Origin: DATHGT01 sp035317605
Lineage (GTDB): Bacteria; Methylomirabilota; Methylomirabilia; Rokubacteriales; CSP1-6
Length of the DNA stretch: 18,131 nt
Reading direction: 5' to 3'
NCBI GenBank assembly: GCA_035317605.1
Contig: DATHGT010000324.1
Location: 1-18,131 of the forward strand
Each line of letters opens with the position of its first letter. Position 1 is the first letter of the stretch. The notes under the pieces are model-generated. The model worked only from the letters and a program-made list of their open reading frames with translations, made no database searches and was not told the DNA's origin. Positions 10,524 through 18,004 of this stretch are shown here, piece by piece. The position numbers and the translations under genes are program-made.

Positions 10524-12254
10524 ATGTACTACATGCAGCGAGCGCTCAGGGTAGGGCTGTTCCTGCTCATGGCCGCGACCATCGCGCTCCCGGCTTCCGC
10601 GGCGGACATCGTCGCCTTCGACGCAAGCGCTTCGGGCCTGACGTGGCGGCCGCTGGTGTCGTTCGAGCACGGGATGCTGACGGTCAGCACCCCGGACGGC
10701 TTGGTATTCAGCGAGACGTTCAAGGGTGGATCGGGCATCTCGTTCAACCCGACCGGGCAGCCGAACTATCAGCCGCCGGATGGGACGTACCTCTGGCAGG
10801 TGACCCTGGGCAAGCCCTCGGCGGTCAACGCGAAGCTGCGGGCTGCCGCGGGAGCCAACCGCGCCGGTGACGGTGACCCCGACGTCGAGGCGGCTCACCG
10901 CGCCGCCTCCGCGCGGGCGACCCTGATCCAGTCCGGAGCCTTTCAGATCCTGAACGGCGCGATCGTGCCCTCGAACCTCGTCGAGCCCGGAGCGAAGTCA
11001 GCCGGCGCGGGGTCGGGCAGCATGACCACGGACGCCTTCCGGCAGGCCAACTGGATCTACGACGATCCGGCGGTCCGTCAAGTCGACCAGGTGATTCCTG
11101 ACGATTTGATCGTCCAGGGCAGCGCCTGCGTCGGCCTGGACTGCGTCAACAACGAGAACTTCGGATTCGACACGATCCGTCTCAAGGAGAACAACACCCG
11201 GATCCACTTCGACGACACGAGCACGCAGGCCGGGTTCCCGGCCAACGACTGGCGGCTGATCGCCAACGATTCGGCCAGTGGCGGCTCCAGCAAGTTCTCC
11301 ATCGAGGATTCCACGGGCGCCAAGACGCCATTCACCATCACGGCGGGTGCCTCCACCAACTCGATCTTCGTGGATAGCACGGGTCGGGTCGGCTTCCGGA
11401 CCTCCACGCCCGTCCTCGACTTGCACATCAATACCGGCAACACGCCGGCCGTGCGGCTGGAGCAGAACAACTCGGCCGGCTTCACCGCCCAGACCTGGGA
11501 CATCGGCGCCAACGAGGCCAACTTCTTCGTCCGCGACGTGACCGGTGGCTCGAAGCTGTCGTTCCGGGTCCGTCCCGGTGCGCCCACCAGCAGTATCGAC
11601 ATCGCCGCGGACGGCGACGTCGGCATGGGAACGGCCAGCCCGACGATCAACGGCGGCGGACTCGAGATTTCACGAACCGGACAGGCGGCCGTCCGAATTT
11701 CAAATACGGCGGCGAGTGGCAAGAAAGTCGAGCTCGGCGTCGATACGACGGGGGGATTCATTCAGACCCTGACGACGGGAGCGACCTTCAGAATCTTCAC
11801 CGACAACGCGGCCGGACCGAGAGTGAACGTGGACAGTGCCGGCAATGTCACCCTCTCCGCGCTCACCAACTGCGGAACCGGCATCAAGACCGACGGGGCC
11901 GGGCTCCTGTCGTGCATCACCTCGACGCGCGAGACCAAGAACGTCGACGGTGACCTGCTGCCGCACGTGGCCCTGGCCAACGTGATGGCGCTGCGGCCCC
12001 AGATCGGCTCCTACAAAGAAAGCCCCGACGTGCCAGAGCACTGGCTGATCGCCGAGGAGGCGGCCGCCGTCGATCCCGCCCTCGTCGGCTTGGCCAACGG
12101 CAAGCCGTACGTGGTCAAGACCCAGAACGTGGTCGCCGACCTCATCGCCGTGGTCCAGCTTCAGCAGCGCCGGATCGAGGAGCAGCAGCGCTTCATCCAG
12201 GAGCAGCAGCGCCGGCTCGAAGCCCTCGAGCAGGCGTCTCCCCGCAAGAACTGA
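10524..12254 (+). CDS. Secreted tail-fibre-like protein with C-terminal S74-type intramolecular chaperone domain
   Basis: ATG at 10524 follows AGGAGG by 7 bases. The 576-residue protein starts with a signal peptide (cleavage likely after ASA, residue 26). A beta-rich N-terminal module (about 28-100) is followed by a helical, Ala-rich stretch. Then comes a segment seen in many bacterial tail-fibre-like proteins, VIPDDLIVQGSACVG and later GFDTIRLKENN. The middle has parallel-beta turns of the type SIFVDSTGRVGFRTSTP and ADGDVGMGTASP. The end resembles peptidase S74: Ser467 and Lys472 in STRETK match the S-x4-K self-cleavage dyad, WLIAEEAAAVDP is the usual IAE helix, and a Gln/Arg coiled coil (about 543-570) closes the chain. 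S74 domains help phage spikes trimerise and then cut themselves off. No phage structural gene is nearby, so this is more likely a bacterial surface or exported fibre; that is inference. Confidence 0.88.
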   Translation: MYYMQRALRVGLFLLMAATIALPASAADIVAFDASASGLTWRPLVSFEHGMLTVSTPDGLVFSETFKGGSGISFNPTGQPNYQPPDGTYLWQVTLGKPSAVNAKLRAAAGANRAGDGDPDVEAAHRAASARATLIQSGAFQILNGAIVPSNLVEPGAKSAGAGSGSMTTDAFRQANWIYDDPAVRQVDQVIPDDLIVQGSACVGLDCVNNENFGFDTIRLKENNTRIHFDDTSTQAGFPANDWRLIANDSASGGSSKFSIEDSTGAKTPFTITAGASTNSIFVDSTGRVGFRTSTPVLDLHINTGNTPAVRLEQNNSAGFTAQTWDIGANEANFFVRDVTGGSKLSFRVRPGAPTSSIDIAADGDVGMGTASPTINGGGLEISRTGQAAVRISNTAASGKKVELGVDTTGGFIQTLTTGATFRIFTDNAAGPRVNVDSAGNVTLSALTNCGTGIKTDGAGLLSCITSTRETKNVDGDLLPHVALANVMALRPQIGSYKESPDVPEHWLIAEEAAAVDPALVGLANGKPYVVKTQNVVADLIAVVQLQQRRIEEQQRFIQEQQRRLEALEQASPRKN

Positions 12255-12266
12255 GTCGCTCCCCCG

Positions 12267-12300
12267 GCCCACCCGCGGGCACGATCGCCCGCGGGTGGGC
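12267..12300 (+). terminator. Strong hairpin terminator after the tail-fibre-like gene
   Basis: A perfect 14-base stem, GCCCACCCGCGGGC and its exact complement, encloses a 6-base loop (ACGATC). It begins 12 bases after the stop at 12254. Only a short pyrimidine run (CCCTTCTCCC) follows rather than a T-tract, as is common in very GC-rich genomes. It separates the fibre gene from the DUF336 gene on the same strand. Confidence 0.75.
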
Positions 12301-12390
12301 GGCCCTTCTCCCGCCGTCGTCACGACTGTAGTAGCCTACCGAGCGCGTCGCGGACGTCGAGTCCGCGCTCAGCACATGGAGGAAGTCGAC

Positions 12391-12795
12391 ATGATCGAGT
12401 TGACGTTGGACATGGCGGAGCGCGCGGCCAAGGCCGCGCTGGAGAAGGCCAAGGCGCTGGGCACGGTGATGACGGCCTCGGTCGTCGACGAGGCCGGACG
12501 CACGGTGCTGGTGATGCGCGGCGACGGCGCGGGGTTCTTCAGCCCGCAGACCTCGCACGCCAAGGCGGTGGCCGCGGCCAACTTCCGCCGCTCGACGAAG
12601 GAGCTCGGCGAGATGGCCCTCAAGGGCTCGGCGTTCTGGGCGGCCGCGCCCGCGGTGCTCCGCGGTGAGGCGCTGCCGAGCATCGGCGGCGTGCCGATCA
12701 CCAAGAACGGCCAGGTCATCGGCGCCATCGGCTGCGGCGGCGGCACCGGCGAACAGGACCACGAGTGCGCCGCCGAGGGGGCGGCCGCGGTCTAG
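12391..12795 (+). CDS. DUF336 / GlcG-HbpS family protein
   Basis: The frame is open from 12295, but the ATG at 12391 has GGAGG 8 bases upstream and gives 134 residues, the normal size of the family (PF03928). The fold starts with the long helix LTLDMAERAAKAALEKAKAL, followed by ASVVDEAGRTVLVMRGDGA. Then come the SxxxSxxKAxxAA-type helix (SPQTSHAKAVAAANFRR) and the family end GGVPITKNGQVIGAIGCGGGTGEQDHECA. HbpS of Streptomyces binds haem and degrades it outside the cell; other members accompany glycolate oxidase (GlcG) or aromatic degradation genes. No signal peptide is visible, so this one is probably cytoplasmic. A haem role is not shown by sequence alone. Confidence 0.88.
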   Translation: MIELTLDMAERAAKAALEKAKALGTVMTASVVDEAGRTVLVMRGDGAGFFSPQTSHAKAVAAANFRRSTKELGEMALKGSAFWAAAPAVLRGEALPSIGGVPITKNGQVIGAIGCGGGTGEQDHECAAEGAAAV

Positions 12796-12817
12796 GACTC
12801 GGAGCGAACGGAGATAC

Positions 12818-14050
12818 CTAAAGAGGTGTCTTCGTGATTCGGCCGGCGGAGTCGACGTACCACTTCTCGTTGGCGAAGGGCTTGCCGTCGAGGGTCGACC
12901 GCATCCAGTCGGCCATGAGGATGGTCGGGGTGGGGCCGAGGTTGGCGGCGGGGACGTTGCCGACCGAGTGGCGCGAGTCCTGGTAGACGACGAGACGCTT
13001 GGGGCCGCCGAGCGCGTTCATCAGTCGCTCGGTGTGCTCGAGGGGCGACAGCTCGTCCCACTCGCCGGCCACGCAGAGGTAGGGCGCGCGGATCTTCTCG
13101 GCGTGGCCCTCCCACGTCATCTCCCGGCGGAAGCGGTCGAACGCGGCCTCGTCGCCGATACCCGACATGTACATGAACCGCATCTTGAAGGTCGGTGACG
13201 CCTCCTCGAAGATCGTGTGAAAGCCCGGCTCGTGGCACACCGCGGAGACCGACACCGCGCGGATGCGCGGCTCGTGGGCGGCGGCGATGGTGCCGAAGAA
13301 CGAGCCGAAGCTGTTGCCGCTGAGCCCGATCCGCGCGGCGTCGATCTCGCTTCGCGCGGTCAGCCAGTCGACCGCGGCCCCGCCGGTCTCCATCCACGCC
13401 GGCATCGTGAAGTAGACGTCGAGCACGGGGCTCTCGTACTGGCCCGGCCCGTCGATCGCGAGCACGGCCAGCCCGCGTGAGAGCCAGCGGTCGCCGTACA
13501 TCGCCACGCTCATCTCCTTGAAGCTGTCCATGCCCGGCACCGAGATCACCACGGGCACGCGCTCGCCGCGGTGACCGGGCGGCAGGTGAAACCACGCCGG
13601 CAGCGTCCGGCCGTCGGGGAGCGGAATCCACGCGGCCTCGACGTGATGGTCGGCGAGCCGCGCGTAGTGGGCGTAGCACTCGCGCTTCTTGCCGTTGTAG
13701 AAGCGGTTCTGCTCGTCGTTCTCGTCGATGGGCCACTGGGCGGCGCCCCAGTGGATCGCCGCCATGAAGTAGTTCTCGCGCGCGGTCACGAGGTGGCCGT
13801 CCCCCTCGGCGGCCTGGGCCTTGGCCTCGCGCCGGCGCGCCACCGCCTCGAAGGCCGGTGAGGCGTCGGCCAGCCTCACGATGCGCGCGCGGATGGCCGC
13901 GAAGTCGGCGTTGGCCTCCGACCCCATGGGCGCGGACAGGTAGATCGACCGCGGCTGGTCCCAGTCCATGCCGACGGTCCGAATGGTCGTGTCGAGCAGC
14001 CAGCGCTGGGCGGCGAAGCGACGGGTCATCGGTCCACCAGGAGTCGCCAT
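12818..14050 (-). CDS. Alpha/beta hydrolase, FrsA / 2,6-dihydroxypseudooxynicotine hydrolase-like
   Basis: The ATG at 14050 is chosen (410 residues): it shares its A with the TGA of the cyclase gene upstream, and GGAGG lies 5 bases before it. A GTG at 14053 is the alternative. Residues about 45-140 form a helical N-terminal domain with ARENYFMAAIHWG and NRFYNGKKRECYAHY, typical of the 2,6-dihydroxypseudooxynicotine hydrolase group of C-C bond hydrolases and FrsA-like esterases. The catalytic triad is visible: nucleophile S247 in GLSGNSFGS, D332 in AGEWDELSP and H361 in QDSRHSVGN. VISVPGMDSFKE supplies the oxyanion region. It is probably cytoplasmic. The substrate is unknown. Coupling to a cyclase gene by overlapping codons suggests joint expression. 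Confidence 0.9.
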   Translation of the reverse strand: MATPGGPMTRRFAAQRWLLDTTIRTVGMDWDQPRSIYLSAPMGSEANADFAAIRARIVRLADASPAFEAVARRREAKAQAAEGDGHLVTARENYFMAAIHWGAAQWPIDENDEQNRFYNGKKRECYAHYARLADHHVEAAWIPLPDGRTLPAWFHLPPGHRGERVPVVISVPGMDSFKEMSVAMYGDRWLSRGLAVLAIDGPGQYESPVLDVYFTMPAWMETGGAAVDWLTARSEIDAARIGLSGNSFGSFFGTIAAAHEPRIRAVSVSAVCHEPGFHTIFEEASPTFKMRFMYMSGIGDEAAFDRFRREMTWEGHAEKIRAPYLCVAGEWDELSPLEHTERLMNALGGPKRLVVYQDSRHSVGNVPAANLGPTPTILMADWMRSTLDGKPFANEKWYVDSAGRITKTPL

Positions 14051-15624
14051 CACACCCTCCGCACGCCCCTCATTCCGAGCACGCTGTACGCGGTGATGGG
14101 CCGCTGGAACCCCTTGATGGTCAGCGGTCCCACCTGGTCGACGTCGACCATGTCGCGGACCAGCTCGTGCGTGCGCTGGCTGATGATGATCTGCCCCGGC
14201 TCGGCGACGCTGACCAGGCGAGCGGCCAGGTTCACCTGGGTGCCGACCACCGTGTACTCCATGCGGTGCTCCGAGCCGATGGTCCCCACGGTGACGAAGC
14301 CGGTGCTGATGCCCACGCCGAGGTTGAACGGCGTGTCGAGGTGCCAGTCCCGGCGCATGTCGAAGGCCTGCTCGCGCATGTCGAGCGCCATCTGCACCGC
14401 GCGCCGGGCGTGGTCAGGCTGGGGCAGCGGATCGTTGAAGAAGACCAGCATGCCGTCGCCGAGGAACTTGTCGAGCGTGCCCTCGTGCTTGAAGACCAGA
14501 TCAGTCATCCGCGACAGATACACGTTGAGGAACCCGATGACCTCTTCGGGCTCGGCCACGTCCGAGAAATCGGTGAACCCGCGGATGTCGATGAAGACGA
14601 TGGTGAGCTGCTTGCGCGCGTTGCCCATGGCGAAGGTCGTCTGTCCGGAGGTGATGGCGTGGACGACCTGGGGCGCGAGATAGCTGCTGAGCCGGCGCGT
14701 CCGCTCGATCTCGTCCACCTGGGCGCGCACCCGCGCCTCCAGCTCGCGGTTGAGGTCCTCGAGGCTGGCCGCTTGGAGCTTGACCGCCTCGTGCTCGCTC
14801 ACGAGCTGGGCCCGTGCCTGGGCCAGCGCCGTCCGCATCTCGTTGGCCTTCTCGGCCAGCGCCTGGAACTCGTCCCGGTTGGGGATGGCGAGCTCCGACT
14901 CGAAGTGGCCGCGGGAGATGCGCGCCAGGTGGTCGTCCAGCTCGGTGACCGGGCTCACGATCGACCACGACAGCACGTAGCCCAGGAGCAGCGAGAGCGC
15001 GACGGCGGCCACGGCCGTGGTCACGATCAGCGCCACGCTCGTCCGGTTCGTGCTCACGACTTGGGCCAGGCGCTCGTCGCGCCGCTGGCCGGCCAGCCGG
15101 ATGAGATCGCGGGCCAGGGACTCGAGCTCGTGCGAGATCGGATGCTCCTCTTCGAGGTGGAGCGCCATCGCCTCCGGCGTTTGCATGTTGTGGGCGAGCG
15201 CGTCGACCTTCTGGCCGGAGACCCCGTAGCGGAGGTTCGTGTCCTGGATCTTCCGGAAGACGTCGGCTTCCCTGGGGTCGGCGGTCGCTTCGAGCGCCCC
15301 CTGGATCTTGGCGAAGTCCTGGCGGCTCTTCACGAGCTTCTGGTCGTTGGCGGCGTCGAACGTGAGCAGGTGCATGGCGCGGAAGTGCATGCCGGCGGTG
15401 ACCGCGTATTCCATGCGGGCGGCGGCGATGATGCGATCGGTGAGGCCCGCGATCCCGGCCGCCTGGGCGCCCGCCCGCTGCATGAGCACGACGCCGAGCG
15501 CGGAGGTGCCGACGACGAGCAGCACGATCAGCAGGAAGCCGATCAAAAGCTTGGCGTGCAGCGACATGCGGAGGCGCGCGACGAACCGGACCAGCGGATC
15601 GAGCGGCGGAATCGGAGTGCGCAT
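14050..15624 (-). CDS. Membrane-bound class III adenylate/guanylate cyclase with HAMP domain
   Basis: The 524-residue protein has two membrane segments (about 23-48 and 197-220) that enclose a helical periplasmic sensor of about 145 residues. After these come a HAMP domain (about 221-275), a coiled-coil linker (about 275-310) and a class III cyclase domain (about 335-505). Catalytic residues are present: metal-binding D346 in FIDIRGFTDFSD and D390 in KFLGDGMLVFF, base-contacting K386, T462 in VVGTQVNLAARL at the purine-specifying position, then N465 and R469. A Thr there is common in bacterial adenylate cyclases, so cAMP is the more likely product. ATG at 15624 lacks a strong ribosome site. 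The stop overlaps the hydrolase start as TGATG. It diverges from the RidA gene with 85 bases between. Confidence 0.93.
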   Translation of the reverse strand: MRTPIPPLDPLVRFVARLRMSLHAKLLIGFLLIVLLVVGTSALGVVLMQRAGAQAAGIAGLTDRIIAAARMEYAVTAGMHFRAMHLLTFDAANDQKLVKSRQDFAKIQGALEATADPREADVFRKIQDTNLRYGVSGQKVDALAHNMQTPEAMALHLEEEHPISHELESLARDLIRLAGQRRDERLAQVVSTNRTSVALIVTTAVAAVALSLLLGYVLSWSIVSPVTELDDHLARISRGHFESELAIPNRDEFQALAEKANEMRTALAQARAQLVSEHEAVKLQAASLEDLNRELEARVRAQVDEIERTRRLSSYLAPQVVHAITSGQTTFAMGNARKQLTIVFIDIRGFTDFSDVAEPEEVIGFLNVYLSRMTDLVFKHEGTLDKFLGDGMLVFFNDPLPQPDHARRAVQMALDMREQAFDMRRDWHLDTPFNLGVGISTGFVTVGTIGSEHRMEYTVVGTQVNLAARLVSVAEPGQIIISQRTHELVRDMVDVDQVGPLTIKGFQRPITAYSVLGMRGVRRV

Positions 15625-15709
15625 GCGTGCAGCTTACTCGGCGCCCCGGTGCCGTCAAGCGCGCAGCGGTGCTACGATGGCGCGCCGAAATCCACGGGAG
15701 GTCAGTCTC

Positions 15710-16102
15710 ATGGCGAACATCCAGAAGTATGGGGCCCCTGGCGTCTTCGATCCGCCGGGCTACAGCCAGGCCATCAAGGTCACGAACGCGCAGACGATTC
15801 TGTTTCTCGCGGGTCAAGTCGCCTACGACAAAGACGGCGGTGCGGCCCACCCCGGCGACTTCAAGGCCCAGGCGCGCGCGGTCTTCGGCGCCGTCAAGGC
15901 GCTGGTCGAGGCCGGCGGCGGCACCCTCGCCAACGTGGTCAAGATCACCACCTACGTCACCGACGTGAAGCACCGCCCCGACTTCCGCGTGATCCGCGAC
16001 GAGTTCTTCGGCCAGCGCGGCCCCGCGTCCACGATGATTCAGGTCGCCGCCCTCGCCCACCCCGACTACCTGATCGAGATCGAAGCGATCGCGATCGTCT
16101 AG
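15710..16102 (+). CDS. RidA (YjgF/YER057c/UK114) family protein lacking the usual catalytic arginine
   Basis: ATG at 15710 follows GGGAGG by 8 bases; an in-frame ATG at 15677 has no such site. The 130-residue product has the normal RidA length and core: YSQAIKVTNAQTILFLAGQV, then ANVVKITTYVTDV, and the closing IEIEAIAIV. RidA proteins form trimers in the cytoplasm and hydrolyse reactive enamines/imines such as 2-aminoacrylate. In deaminase-active members an arginine lies in the P-x-R-S/T motif before the last strand. Here that stretch reads RGPASTMIQV, with Ser107 at the arginine position. This points to one of the Rid subfamilies without imine deaminase activity. Confidence 0.9.
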   Translation: MANIQKYGAPGVFDPPGYSQAIKVTNAQTILFLAGQVAYDKDGGAAHPGDFKAQARAVFGAVKALVEAGGGTLANVVKITTYVTDVKHRPDFRVIRDEFFGQRGPASTMIQVAALAHPDYLIEIEAIAIV

Positions 16103-16116
16103 TCTCACGCGCGAGG

Positions 16117-16280
16117 CGCTGGAGGGCGGGCGGGGGATGGGAGCGGCCCCTCTGACCACATCTTTTGGGAGACCCGATGACCGTCTCAGAAGTTCCCAAC
16201 CTGACGGGTGAGCGTTCGCATCACCGTCGGCAGGAATGGGTCAACCGGGGCCACCCCCATCCCCCACCCGCCCTCCAGCG
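16117..16280. repeat. 164-bp inverted-repeat element (MITE-like or long RNA hairpin) at a GC boundary
   Basis: Arms 16117-16149 and 16248-16280 are 33 bases each and match at 30 positions as an inverted repeat. The three mismatches are all C/A in the plus strand, which become G-U pairs in a minus-strand transcript, so a minus-strand RNA could form an unbroken 33-pair helix around a 98-base loop. Inside the arms similarity continues weakly (GGCCCC...TGACC...CAT on both sides), as in terminal repeats of a small mobile element. No target-site duplication was seen. The region 16103-16477 has no clear gene; apart from this element and the tRNA-like part at 16294-16352 I see only a tandem CTTGAGA pair near 16403-16418. 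Confidence 0.7.
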
Positions 16281-16284
16281 ATGA
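16177..16284 (+). CDS. Possible 35-aa ORF inside the inverted-repeat element
   Basis: ATG at 16177 has TGGGAG 5 bases upstream. The frame encodes MTVSEVPNLTGERSHH, then RRQEWVNRG and a Pro/His-rich end that is read from the right arm of the inverted repeat. Codon third positions are mixed rather than strongly G/C. It may be the remnant start of an element-borne gene or a chance frame. Confidence 0.2.
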   Translation: MTVSEVPNLTGERSHHRRQEWVNRGHPHPPPALQR

Positions 16285-16293
16285 CGGTGTTCG

Positions 16294-16352
16294 GTTCCGG
16301 AACGGGATACGAACCCGTGTTTCCGATCCGCTACGCTCTTTATCGTTAGAGT
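16294..16352 (-). other. tRNA-like remnant (T-arm plus D-arm-like stem), not an intact tRNA
   Basis: On the minus strand a 5-pair stem with a 7-base loop, ACGGG-TTCGTAT-CCCGT (16302-16318), looks like a tRNA T-arm, although the usual A at loop position 58 is T. Upstream, ACTCTAACGATAAAGAGC (16335-16352) resembles a D-arm. The part between is about 7 bases too short for an anticodon arm plus variable loop. No 5' acceptor strand pairs with TCCGGAA after the T-arm, and no CCA follows. It could be a decayed tRNA or an integration-site relic, or coincidence. Confidence 0.25.
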
Positions 16353-16477
16353 CACACTGTTACGAGACGTTCAATCAACTCGCGAGGAGGAGGGATCAAA
16401 CTCCTTGAGACTTGAGACCCTCCGCTCACGTTGCCATCCCACACTCCTTCTACAGAAGACATCGCCTCTCATCGTCA

Positions 16478-17350
16478 CTACGTCTTCTCCCACCAGCCTC
16501 CCAGAACCATCCCAAGGGCAACCACGAACAAGACAACACCCAACAAGACTTGTAGGTCCATTGTGAGCTTCGCAATCATAGACCTTGGTTGGATATCTCC
16601 CAGTCCGACGGTTGCCATGGTCATAACGCTAAGATGGAAGCAGTCGACTAGAATCTCCAGCCGATTCGGAGTAAACTTCACAAAGTCGCTTTGCCTTGAA
16701 TTGGCCAATTGAGTTCCTGCGTCAGGTTCCACGAAGGTCCACATTCTTTTGTCGACACCACGAAAGGACCGCGTTTCACTCCCATGACGTGTCGCATAGT
16801 CTCCACCGGTCTCGACGTAGGCTTTGAGATTGCGATACATCAGAATTGCCTGATCCTGATCTTCTCCAGCGATCATCACATAGTAGCCAAACGTGAATGC
16901 CGCAACGACCGCTATATAGCCGGCCGCCACCCGAGCTAGCATTTTCCGTCTGGATGCTCGAAGGAAACCTGCGCGGACCGCAATTATCACTGCGAAGATC
17001 ACCGAGTATATGGAGATGCCAGTCGCGACAAGGTTGAGTAGTACTCGGTCTGGGCTCATTGCCAGGAGCGACCCGCCATGGTGACCCACTACCTCGACCA
17101 TGCCGAGCGATCCAACCGCGGCAGATAGAGTCAACACAGTCAGCGCTATGAGGGGCTCCAAGCGAAGCATCGAGGCGATGACAAAATTAGATATACCCAG
17201 CGAAAAGGCGAACGCGAACAAGACTACGGCGGCAGTCCACGGGTTCTCACCCAACGTCCACATCTTTAGCGCTGCGGCTGCCGCAAACACCAGCGCCACG
17301 GCCACGCGTTTCAAAAGATAGAGCACGACCGCTCTCAGTACGAGTCGCAC
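16478..17350 (-). CDS. Six-segment membrane protein with K+-channel pore (TVGLGD filter)
   Basis: The 290-residue frame starts with GTG at 17350; AGG lies 8 bases upstream, and no better in-frame start is visible. Hydrophobic segments lie at about 8-29, 39-62, 66-89, 102-128, 138-161 and 262-286. Between the fifth and sixth is a loop rich in charged residues (about 162-230), then a pore helix (FHLSVMTMA) and selectivity filter T247-V-G-L-G-D252, as in PF07885 ion channels. Standard K+ filters read TVGYGD; Leu for Tyr occurs in some families. No arginine-rich S4 is seen, so voltage sensing is doubtful. It probably forms a tetrameric inner-membrane cation channel. Base composition and codon use are much less GC-rich than the genes to its left, which suggests transfer. 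Confidence 0.85.
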   Translation of the reverse strand: MRLVLRAVVLYLLKRVAVALVFAAAAALKMWTLGENPWTAAVVLFAFAFSLGISNFVIASMLRLEPLIALTVLTLSAAVGSLGMVEVVGHHGGSLLAMSPDRVLLNLVATGISIYSVIFAVIIAVRAGFLRASRRKMLARVAAGYIAVVAAFTFGYYVMIAGEDQDQAILMYRNLKAYVETGGDYATRHGSETRSFRGVDKRMWTFVEPDAGTQLANSRQSDFVKFTPNRLEILVDCFHLSVMTMATVGLGDIQPRSMIAKLTMDLQVLLGVVLFVVALGMVLGGWWEKT

Positions 17351-17405
17351 GCCATTACCTGAGTATTAAATCGCCGCATTTCCCCTTCTCCCTCTGTTCA
17401 CCTTT

Positions 17406-17705
17406 TTACCCTTTGACATGGCGAAGCGCTGCAAGGAGAAGGAGGCTACGAAACCTTGCGAAGCGGCGGTCGTGGTCGTGGGCACCGTACCACTGTTGAT
17501 GGCCTTTTAGAGAAAGTAGGGGATGCTGGAAAATGCCTTCACCGCCGGAGGCGTCTTCAATTTTAGCGGAGACGACGGAAGGCCGACATATGAGCTGTAT
17601 ATTTGGCCGGCCTGCTCTCGCCTGGTACCGTAGTTGCCACGTCGCGATGATTGACGCTACGACCGCGACAGATACTCCAGCAATTCCTACCGTCAGCGGA
17701 TCCAT
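17406..17705 (-). CDS. Short putative membrane-anchored protein of unknown function, perhaps truncated
   Basis: ATG at 17705 is preceded by TTGAGG about 6 bases upstream. The 99-residue frame starts with MDPLTVGIAGVSVAVV, one membrane segment to about residue 23. It continues with a basic, Gly/Pro-bearing stretch QLRYQARAGRPNIQL. The second half (from about 60), rich in His, Arg and Trp and then Leu, looks less natural. It may be read in a wrong frame after an indel. No family is recognised. The stop lies 55 bases before the ion-channel start, so the two could be transcribed together. Confidence 0.4.
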   Translation of the reverse strand: MDPLTVGIAGVSVAVVASIIATWQLRYQARAGRPNIQLICRPSVVSAKIEDASGGEGIFQHPLLSLKGHQQWYGAHDHDRRFARFRSLLLLAALRHVKG

Positions 17706-17812
17706 CGCCGCCTCAACTCCCTCTCAACACCGCTGGCCGAGGCCGATTGCGCAGCGCTGTTCACGATCGAGGCCCGCGAGGTGCCCGACGTTCGACCACC
17801 GGAGCCGGTGCG

Positions 17813-18004
17813 TCAGACGATCGCAATGCCGGGAATATCCGCCATCACGTACTCGAAGACAAGCACTCGCTCTCCTGCACCCTGGACTGCGGAAGTCCGG
17901 CCGAGACTTCCCGCTTGACGTTCGTACCGACAATTCCCGTCGGGGAATCGACGGAGGGACACTCCAGCGACAGATCGAAAGATCACAGGGCACTCTTGTC
18001 CCAA
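17813..18004 (-). pseudogene. Possible C-terminal fragment of a gene broken by the IS element
   Basis: A minus-strand frame runs from a TAA at 18007-18005 to TGA at 17813. Its only start at the head is TTG without a ribosome site. The 63 residues end in a protein-like way, GERVLVFEYVMADIPG and IAIV. Because the transposase lies just to the right, the rest of the gene may be on the far side of the insertion. Family unknown. Between 17706 and 17812 I see nothing convincing. Confidence 0.25.

Noticed and set aside
13858..16155. Long plus-strand frame across the cyclase region
   Set aside because: Antisense shadow of the cyclase gene, running on into a different frame of the RidA gene; no recognisable domain.
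17418..17510. 30-codon plus-strand frame MAKRCKEKEATKPCEAA with a hydrophobic end
   Set aside because: Very short, no ribosome site and opposite to the small membrane protein; could not be distinguished from chance.
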